Origin: Methanocellales archaeon
GTDB lineage: Archaea; Halobacteriota; UBA148; JAUWXC01
Assembly (NCBI GenBank): GCA_030610945.1
Contig: JAUWQV010000003.1
Location: 124,001 to 188,000, forward strand
Length of the DNA stretch: 64,000 bases
Reading direction: 5' to 3'
In this document: piece by piece, positions 10,624 to 21,063 of the stretch
Layout of the letters: each line of letters begins with the position of its first letter
How positions within the stretch are numbered: position 1 is the stretch's first letter
Position numbers and translations under genes: made by a program
Notes under the pieces: model-generated
The model's database searches: none
Told to the model about the DNA's origin: nothing
What the model saw: the letters and a program-made list of their open reading frames with translations, nothing else

Positions 10624-10953
10624 ATGTCTGTTAAAAGTAAGATTCTCGGTATTTTCAAAGGCGCAGACAAAGACGAAAAGAAAATGCCTAAAGTTGACTA
10701 TTTGTGTAAAATTGTTAAATGCCAGGGTAAAAAAATTGGCGAGAGCATAGCCGTTGATGAAGAGCAATTGCTAGTAATAAATAAAAAGGAGATTCTTGCA
10801 ATTCCATTGGGTAAGGTTGTCGAGGTCTCAGAGGAAGAAATCATCCTTGATAAATTCAACAAAACAAAGGCTAAAAAAGCTGGCAAATCATGGAAGAAAA
10901 ACGAGGCGGACAAGCTTAAATTCGACGAGCAGGGAATGATGATAAGCGAGTGA
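10624..10953 (+). CDS. Conserved archaeal protein of unknown function
   Basis: 109 aa Lys-rich ORF, tightly upstream of pth2. Confidence 0.65.
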   Translation: MSVKSKILGIFKGADKDEKKMPKVDYLCKIVKCQGKKIGESIAVDEEQLLVINKKEILAIPLGKVVEVSEEEIILDKFNKTKAKKAGKSWKKNEADKLKFDEQGMMISE

Positions 10954-10957
10954 GTCC

Positions 10958-11305
10958 ATGTTTAGTTATAAACAGTGCATAGTCATCAGGTCTGATTTGA
11001 AACTCTCGACTGGGAAGTTGGCTGTACAAGTGGCACACGCCGCCATAGGAGCGTATGAGCGGGCTGAGCCGAAAATACGAAGGGCATGGAAGGGCGAGGG
11101 GCAGAAAAAGGTCGTTTTGAAAGTAAATGAGTTAAAGGAGTTGTACGAGTTGGAGAAGAAGGCGAAACGCCTTGGTTTCCCTGCAGCACTGATTACGGAT
11201 GCGGGGCTAACCGAAATTCCCCCTGACACGGTTACTGCACTGGGCATCGGACCTGCAAAAAGCGAGGAGTTGGACAGACTCACAGGGGATTTGCCGTTAT
11301 TGTGA
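10958..11305 (+). CDS. pth2: Peptidyl-tRNA hydrolase, Pth2 family
   Basis: YKQCIVIRSDLKLSTGKLAVQVAHAAIGAYERA...DAGLTEIPPDTVTALGIGP. Confidence 0.95.
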   Translation: MFSYKQCIVIRSDLKLSTGKLAVQVAHAAIGAYERAEPKIRRAWKGEGQKKVVLKVNELKELYELEKKAKRLGFPAALITDAGLTEIPPDTVTALGIGPAKSEELDRLTGDLPLL

Positions 11306-11313
11306 GGGAGAAG

Positions 11314-12189
11314 ATGGTCAAGATTGGATTTGTGGGCGCAGGAAGAATCGGTTCTACCTCAGCCTACGCCACCATGTACGACGTGGACTGTGATGAAATA
11401 GCGTTAGTAGACCTAGTCGAGGATTTAGCAGCAGGCGAGGCGATGGATCTGGAGACAGCGGCAATTGCGATGGGTAAAAACGTTATTGTGGAGGGCGGAA
11501 AGGATTACTCGCTCCTGAAAAACTCGGACATTATCGTGGTATCGGCTGGCATCGCAAGAAAAGTTGGAACGACCCGGCTGGATTTGACCAAGACGAACGC
11601 AGGCATTGTCCAGGACATCATAAAAAAGATAGGCCAACATGCCCATGATGCAATTCTTATTCTAACAACGAATCCAGTTGATGTGATGACATACGTTGCA
11701 TACAAAGCATCTGGAAAGCCAAGAAATGAGGTTATGGGCATGGGCGCATCCCATGATACTGCCAGGCTAAGAGAACAGATACTGCGATTGGGCATAGAGG
11801 AGACTAATGCAATGGTAATCGGCGAGCACGGGGATAGTATGGTTTGCTTGAAGGGGCAGACGAAAATTAAAAGCAAGGAGTGGGGAGTTGTCATAAAAGC
11901 CACGAAGGAAAGAGGGATGGAAATCATAAAGAGGAAAAGTGCCACCTATTATGCTCCTGCTTCCTGTATCGCAAAAATCGTGAAGGCGATAGTGAGTGAT
12001 GAAAATGCTGTTATGCCGGTAAGCGCTGTGCTGGAAGGAGAATATGGGCTGCGCGACGTCGCGATAGGCATGCCGGCAATAATTGGCAAACATGGAGCAA
12101 AGGTGCTGGAGTGCGAACTAAGCAAAGAAGAGATGGTAACGCTGAAAGAGTCGGCAAAGGTCGTCAAGAAAACACTGAAGGAGATTTGA
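11314..12189 (+). CDS. mdh: Malate dehydrogenase (LDH-like family)
   Basis: MVKIGFVGAGRIGSTSAYATM...TTNPVDVMTYVAYKASG...MVIGEHGDSMV; ATG 11314 preferred over the ORF-track start at 11302. Confidence 0.92.
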   Translation: MVKIGFVGAGRIGSTSAYATMYDVDCDEIALVDLVEDLAAGEAMDLETAAIAMGKNVIVEGGKDYSLLKNSDIIVVSAGIARKVGTTRLDLTKTNAGIVQDIIKKIGQHAHDAILILTTNPVDVMTYVAYKASGKPRNEVMGMGASHDTARLREQILRLGIEETNAMVIGEHGDSMVCLKGQTKIKSKEWGVVIKATKERGMEIIKRKSATYYAPASCIAKIVKAIVSDENAVMPVSAVLEGEYGLRDVAIGMPAIIGKHGAKVLECELSKEEMVTLKESAKVVKKTLKEI

Positions 12190-13490
12190 TGGGCAGTCCT
12201 GCGTTCCCACTCGAGCAAAAGGTTGGCATCGAACTTTATCTGACAAAAAATCCCGGCATAGGCGGCAAGATTCGCCAGCAAATAGAAGATTTCTATGTAG
12301 AGGAAATCACGAACAGGGAAGAGGGGGCAGAAGGAAAATATTTGATTCTCGAGCTGACTAAACGCGATTGGGATACGCACCACCTGATAAGGGAATTATC
12401 CAGAGCGCTTGGCGTTAGCCAGAAAAGGTTCGGCTTTGCAGGAACAAAAGACAAGAGGGCACTTACAAAGCAAAAGATTAGTATCTGGGACGTAAACGAG
12501 GATGCGCTTAAGAGAATTAATCTGCCAGGCGTTGAGCTAAGGGTTGTCGGCAGGTCCAACAAAAAAGTGGTCTTGGGCGACCTGCGGGGCAACAAGTTCA
12601 GGATTGTCATCAGGGATGTAGAGTTCTCCTTAGATGTCGTGAAAGAAAGGGTAAAATCCATCACGGACGAGATTGCCCAGATGGAAGGCATTCCAAACTT
12701 CTTTGGCATGCAACGATTCGGTGTGCAGCGTCCCGTAACCCATTTAGTCGGAGAGGCGATTGTCAGGGGTGATTTAAAGAAGGCTGTGCTGACATATCTC
12801 GCGGAAGTCTCCCCTAACGAGCCGGAGGATGTGCAAAGCGCAAGAAGTGCACTCGCAAAGGACTTAAATTTCCATGAAGCGCTAAAAGAATTCCCGCTTT
12901 TTCTGAGGTATGAAAGGGCGATGCTGAATGTACTAGTCCAAAACCCAGAAGACTATCTTGGCGCTTTGGGAGCTTTGCCCCAAAAACTGCAACAGATGTT
13001 CGTTCACGCGTATCAATCGTGCATATTCAACAAAATACTGAGCGAAAGACTCAGGAGGAATTTGTCGTTAAACAGTGCCCTGCCCGGTGATATCGTTTGT
13101 TTTCCCAATAAGACTGGGCTGCCGAATGTCTTGCGAACTCAGAGAGTCAAGGAAGATAATGTTAAGGGTATGAATAATTTAATCACAAGAAAGAGGGCTT
13201 TCGTTACCGCGCCGCTATTTGGTTATGAAATGAGACTCGCAGACGGCATACCAGGCGAGATTGAGCGGTCAGTTATCGAGAGCATGAAAATAGAGAAAGA
13301 TGATTTCAGGATACCTGAGGCACCGGAACTGGCATCCAAGGGTAGAAGAAGGGAGATATTATGCTACCTTTGCCCGAGTTATGAAGTCAAACAAGAAGTA
13401 GTGCTGCAATTCTCACTGCCGAAAGGCAGCTATGCGACGACTGTGCTGCGCGAGTATATGAAAACAGACCCATTAAGTGCTGGATATTAA
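12189..13490 (+). CDS. truD: tRNA pseudouridine(13) synthase TruD
   Basis: KQRFGFAGTKDKRALTKQKISI-type motif, PNFFGMQRFG; start at ATG 12189 overlapping the mdh stop (TGATG). Confidence 0.93.
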   Translation: MGSPAFPLEQKVGIELYLTKNPGIGGKIRQQIEDFYVEEITNREEGAEGKYLILELTKRDWDTHHLIRELSRALGVSQKRFGFAGTKDKRALTKQKISIWDVNEDALKRINLPGVELRVVGRSNKKVVLGDLRGNKFRIVIRDVEFSLDVVKERVKSITDEIAQMEGIPNFFGMQRFGVQRPVTHLVGEAIVRGDLKKAVLTYLAEVSPNEPEDVQSARSALAKDLNFHEALKEFPLFLRYERAMLNVLVQNPEDYLGALGALPQKLQQMFVHAYQSCIFNKILSERLRRNLSLNSALPGDIVCFPNKTGLPNVLRTQRVKEDNVKGMNNLITRKRAFVTAPLFGYEMRLADGIPGEIERSVIESMKIEKDDFRIPEAPELASKGRRREILCYLCPSYEVKQEVVLQFSLPKGSYATTVLREYMKTDPLSAGY

Positions 13491-14393
13491 CCGTCCATAT
13501 GGGCTTTCTTCGAGATACCGCAGGTAATACCGAGCGTAATCTGCCCCTTCCAAGGTCTCGCCGCCAAAAAGCAATTGGGCAAGCGTTGGTGTGTTCATGT
13601 ATTTCACCCTCGGCGTTCCCTCGATGCCCCCCAGTTCAGCGGCAATGTCAATCGCATCATGCAGGTTGCCAAATTCGTCAACCAATCCAAGGGCCCTCGC
13701 ATCGGCACCAGTATAGATTCTGCCATCTGACAATTCTTTTACTCTGGATATGGACATATTCCGGTCTTCTGCAATCTCGCTCACAAATCGCTCGTACGCG
13801 CTCATCACAACATCATTTGCGTATTGCTTCTCCTCGCCAGTCAAGCCCCTCCAGTCCGCACCCATATCCTTGAACTCACCAGATTTTACAGGGTAGAATT
13901 CGATTCCCTCGTTGCCATAATACTCTGATTTATCTGTGAACACCCAGATTACGCCAATGCTTCCCGTCATCGTATCTGGGTTGGCTACGATGACATCCGC
14001 AGGTGCTGAAATATAATAAGCACCTGAAGTGGCAATATCGCCCATTGACACGATTATTGGAATGCCCTTATCCTGTGCCCTTTTAATCTCAGTTACAATC
14101 TCCTGCGCTGCAGCCGGCGTCCCTCCAGGGCTATTAATCCTTAAGACTATCGCGCTGATTGAAGCATCCTCGGTGGCTTCCCTGATGTTCTTGCATATGT
14201 TCTCTGACGTTGCATATCCTATGCCCAAAGGCACATTCCCAGTTATCATCCCTCCCTGGACATAAATCACGGCAACCTGTTTTCCCGCCCGGATATCCTT
14301 CATGGGCCCAATGTACACCAGAGCGGCAACAAGTACTGCGCAAAATACGATGGCTATTGCCAGACATGCCAGCACTTTTTTTCTATGTTCCAT
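13473..14393 (-). CDS. sppA: Signal peptide peptidase SppA (S49 family)
   Basis: RINSPGGTPAAAQEI...SMGDIATSGAYYISAPADVIVANPDTMTGSIGV; start ATG 14393 gives MEHRKKVLACLAIAIVFCAVLVAAL signal anchor. Confidence 0.92.
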   Translation of the reverse strand: MEHRKKVLACLAIAIVFCAVLVAALVYIGPMKDIRAGKQVAVIYVQGGMITGNVPLGIGYATSENICKNIREATEDASISAIVLRINSPGGTPAAAQEIVTEIKRAQDKGIPIIVSMGDIATSGAYYISAPADVIVANPDTMTGSIGVIWVFTDKSEYYGNEGIEFYPVKSGEFKDMGADWRGLTGEEKQYANDVVMSAYERFVSEIAEDRNMSISRVKELSDGRIYTGADARALGLVDEFGNLHDAIDIAAELGGIEGTPRVKYMNTPTLAQLLFGGETLEGADYARYYLRYLEESPYGRLISST

Positions 14394-14394
14394 A

Positions 14395-14468
14395 TGGGCC
14401 CGGCCGGATTCGAACCGGCGACCTCCGCCATGTGAAGGCGACGTCATAACCAACTAGACCACGGGCCC
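14395..14468 (-). tRNA. tRNA-Val (CAC)
   Basis: RC GGGCCCGTGGTCTAGTTGGTTATGACGTCGCCTTCACATGGCGGAGGTCGCCGGTTCGAATCCGGCCGGGCCCA; loop TTCACAT. Confidence 0.95.
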
Positions 14469-14476
14469 GCGGCCAA

Positions 14477-14561
14477 CGTCGAGGGAGGGATTTGAACCCT
14501 CGAGTCCCTAAGGGACACAGGTTTAGCAAACCTGCGCCATACCGGGCTAGGCGACCTCGAC
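14477..14561 (-). tRNA. tRNA-Ser (GCT)
   Basis: RC GTCGAGGTCGCCTAGCCCGGTATGGCGCAGGTTTGCTAAACCTGTGTCCCTTAGGGACTCGAGGGTTCAAATCCCTCCCTCGACG; long variable arm, loop TTGCTAA. Confidence 0.95.
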
Positions 14562-14623
14562 TAAAGAGTATATCGCGTTTAGATATTTGTGTATTGCTAC
14601 ATATAGAGGTTGTTCTAATTGTG

Positions 14624-14934
14624 TGGCAGGCAGGCTATCGGTCGTCGTTCCCATCATGTCCCAGCAACCCGAGACCCATCCTCTGCCTCGCAACCCTGTA
14701 AGCGCCGGTCATTCACGGTAAGTCTGCTCCCTTCCGGACCTAAACCAGTACCCGTGACCAAGATTAAAGACAAACCCTTCGGTTAGCCCTCAACCAAAGC
14801 CGACCCAACAGGACGGGGCATCATAGTAGGTTCTTGGACTGAATCACAATGGAAACGTCTTCCTCAAGCTTCGCCCCTCGCATATCGACGATTTCGAGTT
14901 ACAGGCGACGCCGAATCGCCCAGGCTAGCCCGCC
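14624..14934 (-). ncRNA. ffs: Archaeal SRP (7S) RNA
   Basis: RC starts GGCGGGCTAGCCTGGGCGATTCGGCG, has the domain IV signature GGTCCGGAAGGGAGCAG, and 3' TAGCCTGCC pairs with the 5' end; ends approximate. Confidence 0.9.
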
Positions 14935-14997
14935 AATTTAAAACATAAATGCTAAGAAGCAATAAACTTATCGCAGTATACGCGATATGGAATCAAC

Positions 14998-15240
14998 ATG
15001 ACAGAAGAACTGGTCGGCTACGTTTCCGGAAACAGAAAAAGGGAGCAAATCATACAGGCACTTTCAAATACCAACCTTGGAGCAGACAAAATCGCCAGAA
15101 TATCGCGCATACCCGAGCGGCTTGTCGTGAGAATTTTAGAGGATTTGAAGAAGAAGGGGTTAGTCAAGGTCGACGAAAAAGTATATGCGCTGACCGAGAC
15201 CGGCATTGATGTAGAGAACAAAATCAAGAGTTTGCGCTAG
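14998..15240 (+). CDS. Winged-helix DNA-binding protein
   Basis: 80 aa; IIQALSNTNLGADKIARISRIPERLVVRILEDLKKKGLVKVDEKVYALTETG. Confidence 0.8.
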   Translation: MTEELVGYVSGNRKREQIIQALSNTNLGADKIARISRIPERLVVRILEDLKKKGLVKVDEKVYALTETGIDVENKIKSLR

Positions 15241-15313
15241 GGGCTGTAGGGTAGCCTGGTTATCCTAGGGGACTGGGGGTCCTCTGACTGGAGTTCAAAT
15301 CTCCGCAGCCCCA
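15240..15313 (+). tRNA. tRNA-Pro (GGG)
   Basis: GGGGCTGTAGGGTAGCCTGGTTATCCTAGGGGACTGGGGGTCCTCTGACTGGAGTTCAAATCTCCGCAGCCCCA; loop CTGGGGG. Confidence 0.93.
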
Positions 15314-15389
15314 CTGATACCATAATTACGTCTAATGTCGATGTGTAATTCGTTAAATTTATAACCTATCCCGGCATCTACGCACTCTA

Positions 15390-16106
15390 ATGAATGAAAA
15401 CGTTAGTGACATTCGCAAAAGACTGGCCGAAAAGATGGCTGGTGAAATAACCCTCTCAAACAATCCCGGTGAAACGCTGAAGAAGTGGAGAAAAAACTTT
15501 GAGATATCGCAAACAAATTTGTCAGATTTTTTAGATATCTCCCCTTCTGTAATCAGCGACTATGAATCGGGGCGGCGAAAATCGCCCGGAACCTTGATTG
15601 TCAGCAAAATCATAGAGGGCATTTTAGAATTAGATGCACGAAATGGTGCGAAAAAAATCAGGTCCTATCAAAACATCCTGCGCAGCGAATTTAACGTCGA
15701 TATTATCTACGACATCCACGAATATGCCACGCCCATAAGACTCGACAATTTCGCTGAATCGATTCAAGCGGAAAAAATTACGGGGAATTTCAACAAAACG
15801 ATCAACGGGCACACCATGATAGATGGCCCAAGAGCAATCCTGGAGTTATCGTCAAACGAGTTCTTCAGGCTTTATGGATGGAGCACTGAGAGGGCATTGA
15901 TATTTACAAAAGTGTCGACCGGCAAATCCCCCTTGGTTGCAATCAGGGTCACAAACCTTAGACCTGGCGTTGTAGTCTTGCACGGATTAAAAACGCCAGA
16001 AGTGGACCCGATTGCCATAAAGATTGCAGAAATAGAAGGGGTGCCACTAATGGCAACTTGTCTTCCCACAAACAAGCTAATCGATGTTCTAAGAAATTTA
16101 GGGTAG
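15390..16106 (+). CDS. XRE-family HTH transcriptional regulator upstream of HMG-CoA synthase
   Basis: [38 protein letters not shown]. Confidence 0.9.
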   Translation: MNENVSDIRKRLAEKMAGEITLSNNPGETLKKWRKNFEISQTNLSDFLDISPSVISDYESGRRKSPGTLIVSKIIEGILELDARNGAKKIRSYQNILRSEFNVDIIYDIHEYATPIRLDNFAESIQAEKITGNFNKTINGHTMIDGPRAILELSSNEFFRLYGWSTERALIFTKVSTGKSPLVAIRVTNLRPGVVVLHGLKTPEVDPIAIKIAEIEGVPLMATCLPTNKLIDVLRNLG

Positions 16107-16117
16107 AAGGGGGTAAA

Positions 16118-17155
16118 ATGATCGGAATCACAAGTTATGGGGCATACATTCCACGCTACAGAATCAAGGTTGAGGAGATTGCAAGAGTGTGGGGAGATGA
16201 CCCGGAGCATATCAAAAAAGGGTTGCTAATACACGAGAAATCGGTACCGGACCTTGATGAAGATGCTGCTACGATTGCGGTGGAAGCTGCAAGAAGCGCC
16301 ATCGGTAGATGCAACATCGATCCTAAAGAGATAGGAGCGGTTTACGTTGGCTCAGAGAGCCACCCCTATGCTGTAAAGCCCACTGCCACGATAGTCGCAG
16401 AGGCGATTGAAGCAACACCAGACCTAACTGCTGCAGACTTTGAGTTCGCCTGTAAAGCTGGCACGGCTGCGATTCAAGCCTGTATGGGCGAAGTATCGAT
16501 GGGGATGATTAAGTACGGGATGGCAATAGGTGCTGACGTCTCACAGGGCGCACCGGGTGATGCGCTGGAATACACAGCAGCTGCAGGAGGTGCAGCGTAT
16601 ATTATCGGAAAAAAGAATCTTATCGCTGAGATAGAAGATACGTCCTCTTTTACCACAGATACGCCTGATTTCTGGCGTCGCGAAGGGGAGAGTTATCCCA
16701 TGCATGGCGGGAGGTTTACCGGTGAGCCGGCATATTTTAAGCATATAATGTCTGCAACAAAGAGTCTAATGAAAAAAGTCGGTACCAAGCCCGGCGATTA
16801 CGATTATGTAGTATTTCATCAGCCAAATGGCAAGTTTCCGCTGCGCATGGCAAAGATGTTGGGATTTGTAGAAGAGCAAATCAGGCCTGGACTGGTTGTA
16901 TCAAAACTGGGCAACACATACGCAGGTTCATCCCTGATAGGACTGGCAGCAGTTCTGGACCAGGCTAAACCAGGATCAAGGATATTGATGACGTCGTTCG
17001 GCTCGGGTGCAGGCAGCGATGCGTTTAGCATGACAGTCACCGACGGAATCGAAGAGACACGGGGCAAGGTGCCAACCGTTGCAGAGCTGTTGAAAAATCC
17101 CAAATACATAGACTATGCATTGTATGCAAAGCATAAAGGCAAGATTGTGGTGTGA
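16118..17155 (+). CDS. Hydroxymethylglutaryl-CoA synthase
   Basis: [28 protein letters not shown]...[16 protein letters not shown]...[20 protein letters not shown] 16118 preferred over the ORF-track start. Confidence 0.94.
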   Translation: MIGITSYGAYIPRYRIKVEEIARVWGDDPEHIKKGLLIHEKSVPDLDEDAATIAVEAARSAIGRCNIDPKEIGAVYVGSESHPYAVKPTATIVAEAIEATPDLTAADFEFACKAGTAAIQACMGEVSMGMIKYGMAIGADVSQGAPGDALEYTAAAGGAAYIIGKKNLIAEIEDTSSFTTDTPDFWRREGESYPMHGGRFTGEPAYFKHIMSATKSLMKKVGTKPGDYDYVVFHQPNGKFPLRMAKMLGFVEEQIRPGLVVSKLGNTYAGSSLIGLAAVLDQAKPGSRILMTSFGSGAGSDAFSMTVTDGIEETRGKVPTVAELLKNPKYIDYALYAKHKGKIVV

Positions 17156-18333
17156 ACATGAGGGATGTAGCGATAATCGGTGTTGGCTGTACAAACTTCG
17201 GCGAGATGTGGGAGCGGTCATTTAGAGACTTGTTCGTCGAGGCCGGTTTGAATGCCCTGGAAGATGCTGGCACTAGGGGGGAAGATATTGAAGCCCTATA
17301 TGTCGGGAATATGAGCGCTGGTAAGTTCATTGACCAGGAGCACATCGGTGCTCTGATAGCAGATTACGCTGGACTGGCTGGCTCCTTACACATACCATCC
17401 ACGAGAGTGGAGGCGGCATGCGCCTCAGGAGGCTTGGCGTTGCGAGATGGTGTGATGGTCGTAGCATCTGGACTACACGACATCGTGATTGCAGCCGGTG
17501 TGGAAAAAATGACCGACGTTGAAACAGGGGTGACGATAGATGCACTGGCTTCAGCCGCTGACAGGGAATGGGAAGGTTTCATGGGTGCAACGTTCCCTGG
17601 ACTGTATGCCATGATGGCGCGCCTGCACATGCATAAATACGGAACTACGCGAGAGCAACTGGCAACGGTGGCTGTGAAAAATCACCATAATGCAACAATG
17701 AACCCCAAGGCACAGTACAGGAAAGACATTACAATTGAGGAGGTTATGAATTCTCCCTTGGTAGCGGATCCACTCAGGGTTTACGACTGCTCTCCGATTA
17801 CTGATGGCGCAGCAGCAGTAGTGCTTGCACCGGCAGAATTGGCTCGAAAATTAAATGATGCGCCAATATATGTGCACGCATCAGCGCAGGCGAGCGATAC
17901 CATTACCCTACATGACAGACGGGATATTACAACCTTAGATGCCACAGTGTATGCCGCCAAGCGAGCATATGAGATGGCTGGCATCTCGCCAAAGGATGTT
18001 GATGTCGCAGAGGTGCACGATTGCTTCACCATTGCCGAGATATGCGCCATAGAGGACCTGGGATTTGTGCAGAAGGGGGATGGCGGCCCTGCCACTGAAG
18101 AGGGCATGACTGCACTGGGTGGGAAGATTCCGATAAATCCCTCCGGCGGTTTAAAAGCATGTGGGCACCCAGTTGGCGCAACTGGAATAAAACAAGCTAT
18201 TGAAATTGCGGAACAGCTCAGGGGCGATGTAAGGGAGCGGCAAGTAAATGGAGCAGAGATCGGTTTAACTCACAACGTTGGAGGGACCGGAGGGACGGCG
18301 GTAGTCCATATATTGAGCGTTAACAAGAGGTAG
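17152..18333 (+). CDS. Thiolase-family acetyl-CoA acetyltransferase
   Basis: [22 protein letters not shown]...[20 protein letters not shown]. Confidence 0.94.
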   Translation: MNMRDVAIIGVGCTNFGEMWERSFRDLFVEAGLNALEDAGTRGEDIEALYVGNMSAGKFIDQEHIGALIADYAGLAGSLHIPSTRVEAACASGGLALRDGVMVVASGLHDIVIAAGVEKMTDVETGVTIDALASAADREWEGFMGATFPGLYAMMARLHMHKYGTTREQLATVAVKNHHNATMNPKAQYRKDITIEEVMNSPLVADPLRVYDCSPITDGAAAVVLAPAELARKLNDAPIYVHASAQASDTITLHDRRDITTLDATVYAAKRAYEMAGISPKDVDVAEVHDCFTIAEICAIEDLGFVQKGDGGPATEEGMTALGGKIPINPSGGLKACGHPVGATGIKQAIEIAEQLRGDVRERQVNGAEIGLTHNVGGTGGTAVVHILSVNKR

Positions 18334-18334
18334 C

Positions 18335-18739
18335 ATGGCAGTAGCAAGATTATGGAGACATATTCCGGCAAGATATAACCTAATTGGAACAGAGTGCCAA
18401 ATCTGTGGCGGACTCTATTTCCCGCCAAGAACAACATGCCCAACATGTAGAAGAGATGGCAAAATCATAGAGCGCAAGTTCAAGGGAACCGGAGAAGTTG
18501 TCACATATACGATAATTTACTCGGCGTCAAGTACATTTCGCAGGCAGACTCCCTACGTTCTTGCCATAATCAGGTTAGACGAAGGTCCACAGCTGACTGG
18601 ACAGATAGTCTGCAATCCAGATGAGGCTGAAATTGGCATGAAGGTGCGACCGATTTTCAGAAAACTGGGCGAAGATGGATCTAGCGGCATCATTTATTAT
18701 GGCACGAAATTTACGCCCTTAAGAGAGGCATCCAAATGA
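18335..18739 (+). CDS. DUF35 OB-fold/zinc-ribbon protein
   Basis: [22 protein letters not shown]; 134 aa between thiolase and HMG-CoA reductase. Confidence 0.92.
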   Translation: MAVARLWRHIPARYNLIGTECQICGGLYFPPRTTCPTCRRDGKIIERKFKGTGEVVTYTIIYSASSTFRRQTPYVLAIIRLDEGPQLTGQIVCNPDEAEIGMKVRPIFRKLGEDGSSGIIYYGTKFTPLREASK

Positions 18740-20007
18740 GCACATCAAGAATTACCGGATTTTACAAATTAGATGTACAAGAGCGGTTAAGCGTGGTGAA
18801 AAAACTCACACACCTAGATGAGGTATCTATTGACAGTATCAGTAAAACTGGAGCACTGAGCGTAGACCAGGTAGACAAGATGGTTGAAAATGCAATAGGC
18901 ATCATGGAAGTGCCTTTGGGTATTGCCACCAATTTCCTGATTAACGGAAAGGATTACCTCATCCCCATGGCAACAGAGGAGCCGTCGGTCATCGCAGCAG
19001 CCAGCAACGCTGCCAAAATAGCAAGAGAGAAGGGTGGTTTTTCTGCCAGCACTACAGAGCCGATAATGATAGGGCAAATCCAGATGATGTGCGAGACGCC
19101 AGAAGAGGCAAAGAGTGCTATTCTGGGTGCAAAAGAGGAGATTTTGGCATTGGCCAACGAGCAGAATCCAGTTTTGGTGAAGTTCGGCGGCGGGGCAAAG
19201 GACATAGAGGTAAGGATTATTGAAACTCCTGCTGGCAAGATGGTGGTCACGCATTTGATGGTCGACTGCAGGGATGCAATGGGCGCCAATGCAGTCAACA
19301 CGATGTGCGAGGTGGTAGCGCCTTTAATCGAAAAGCTGACCACTGGTAAAGTATACCTCAGGATAATTTCAAATCTCGCGGTCAAACGACTAGCAAGAGC
19401 AAAGGCGACTTTTTCCAAAGAGGCGTTAGGCGGGGAGGATGCTGTGGATAGCGTCATCATCGCGCAGAGATTTGCAGAAGCGGACGCATACAGGGCTGCG
19501 ACGCACAATAAAGGCATAATGAATGGCACCTCTGCAGTAGCGCTGGCGACCGGGAATGATACCAGAGCAATAGAAGCGGGTGCGCATGCATATGCATCCT
19601 TTTCCGGCAGATATAGACCTCTAACGACCTACGAGAAAAATAAGGATGGTGATTTAGTCGGCGCCATTGAACTGCCCATCGCTGTCGGAACTGTTGGCGG
19701 CGCCACAAAGGTGCATCCCACCGCAATAGCCAATATGAAAATTTTGGGGGTAAAAACCGCCTCTGAACTGGCGCAGATAATGGCATCAGTCGGCTTGGCT
19801 CAAAACCTTGCTGCGTTGAAAGCACTTTCCACGGAGGGCATACAAAGAGGACATATGTCCCTTCATGCGAGAAACATAGCAGTCGTGGCAGGCGCAACCG
19901 GGGATTTGGTTGAGGAAGTTGTGAGAATTATGACAGAGGAAGGGAAAATACGAGTAGAAAGAGCCAAGGAGATTCTTAAGGGACTCTCCAAAAAGGGACA
20001 AAAATGA
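18736..20007 (+). CDS. hmgA: Hydroxymethylglutaryl-CoA reductase
   Basis: [41 protein letters not shown]...[20 protein letters not shown]. Confidence 0.95.
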   Translation: MSTSRITGFYKLDVQERLSVVKKLTHLDEVSIDSISKTGALSVDQVDKMVENAIGIMEVPLGIATNFLINGKDYLIPMATEEPSVIAAASNAAKIAREKGGFSASTTEPIMIGQIQMMCETPEEAKSAILGAKEEILALANEQNPVLVKFGGGAKDIEVRIIETPAGKMVVTHLMVDCRDAMGANAVNTMCEVVAPLIEKLTTGKVYLRIISNLAVKRLARAKATFSKEALGGEDAVDSVIIAQRFAEADAYRAATHNKGIMNGTSAVALATGNDTRAIEAGAHAYASFSGRYRPLTTYEKNKDGDLVGAIELPIAVGTVGGATKVHPTAIANMKILGVKTASELAQIMASVGLAQNLAALKALSTEGIQRGHMSLHARNIAVVAGATGDLVEEVVRIMTEEGKIRVERAKEILKGLSKKGQK

Positions 20008-20795
20008 GGGACAAAATCACCGTTCCAGATATAATTGACATGAAGAAGTCTGGAAAGAAAATTACGATGCTCACCGCCTACGACTCGCTTTTGGCAAGCA
20101 TTCTGGACGAGGCAGGAGTTCATATCCTGCTGGTGGGCGATTCATTGGGCAATGTAGTTCTGGGATACGAGAATCCTATTCCGGTGACGATAGAGGATGT
20201 CACCCATCATGTACAAGCCGTATCCAGAGGCACGAAGAATGCGCTAGTAGTGGGAGACATGCCCTTTGGCACATATTTCACCGTAGAAGATGCGCTGAAA
20301 AATGCTGGAAAGTTGATCCAGGCAGGAGCAGAAGCCGTCAAGCTTGAAGGTGGTGTAGCAATCGAAGACCAGATTAGGGCGCTGACGGAAATGGGCATAC
20401 CGGCCATGGGACATGTTGGATTAACACCGCAGTCCATACACCAGATGGGCGGCTATAAAGTCCAGGGCAGGACGCCCGAAACGGCAAAAAAGATATTGAA
20501 CGATGCGAAGGTTGTCGAGCAAGCAGGAGCCTTTGCAGTTGTGTTAGAAGGAATGCCATCAGACCTCGCGAGCAAGATAACAGACGAATTAAAAATCCCG
20601 ACAATCGGCATAGGTGCAGGACCCCACTGCGATGGACAAGTCCTGGTGACACATGACACTCTGGGCTTTTATGAAAAGACGCCCAAATTTGTGAAGAAGT
20701 ATGCAAGTCTCAGGGAATTGATATTGAGCGCGGTAAAAACGTACAAAAAGGAAGTCGAAGAAGGCAGGTTTCCAACCGAAGAGTATAGTTATTAG
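20004..20795 (+). CDS. panB: 3-methyl-2-oxobutanoate hydroxymethyltransferase
   Basis: [43 protein letters not shown]...[22 protein letters not shown]. Confidence 0.95.
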   Translation: MRDKITVPDIIDMKKSGKKITMLTAYDSLLASILDEAGVHILLVGDSLGNVVLGYENPIPVTIEDVTHHVQAVSRGTKNALVVGDMPFGTYFTVEDALKNAGKLIQAGAEAVKLEGGVAIEDQIRALTEMGIPAMGHVGLTPQSIHQMGGYKVQGRTPETAKKILNDAKVVEQAGAFAVVLEGMPSDLASKITDELKIPTIGIGAGPHCDGQVLVTHDTLGFYEKTPKFVKKYASLRELILSAVKTYKKEVEEGRFPTEEYSY

Positions 20796-20801
20796 ATTTA
20801 G

Positions 20802-20865
20802 AACAGATGCTCCACAATATTTTTGGAGATTGTGCTCTCGCCTAACACAGTATAAAAGGTTCGCC
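20802..20865 (-). pseudogene. Relic of the pyrI 3' end (direct-repeat copy of 22139-22186)
   Basis: Minus-strand reading ...TFYTVLGESTISKNIVEHLF* resembles the intact PyrI end ...[19 protein letters not shown]; nucleotides AACAGATGCTCCAC(A/G)ATATTTT...GCTCGC shared. Confidence 0.75.
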
Positions 20866-21063
20866 CTGCAAGCGCACCCAAATTTTTGCTTTGCAAAAAC
20901 TTCTTTTATCCACAACGTTAGAAGAAAAATCATGCCTTACTCTAAGACCTCCGCTTGTGCACATTATCATGATGGTCGTAACAGTAGATTACCAGCCAGC
21001 AGATTCCTACCATCTTTACTACATTTGATTCTGTCACTATTTTTTCATCTGGGTGACCACGAA

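Noticed and set aside
14395-14453. ORF-track extension of sppA upstream through tRNA-Val (MVMTSPSHGGGRRFESGRAH...)
   Set aside because: That peptide is the translated tRNA gene; start at 14393 fits the signal anchor
18954-19529. 191-aa minus-strand ORF inside hmgA
   Set aside because: Antisense to HMG-CoA reductase; composition typical of a shadow ORF
20866-21063. Possible transposase or integrase remnant next to fic
   Set aside because: Looked for DDE or tyrosine recombinase motifs and terminal inverted repeats; none readable
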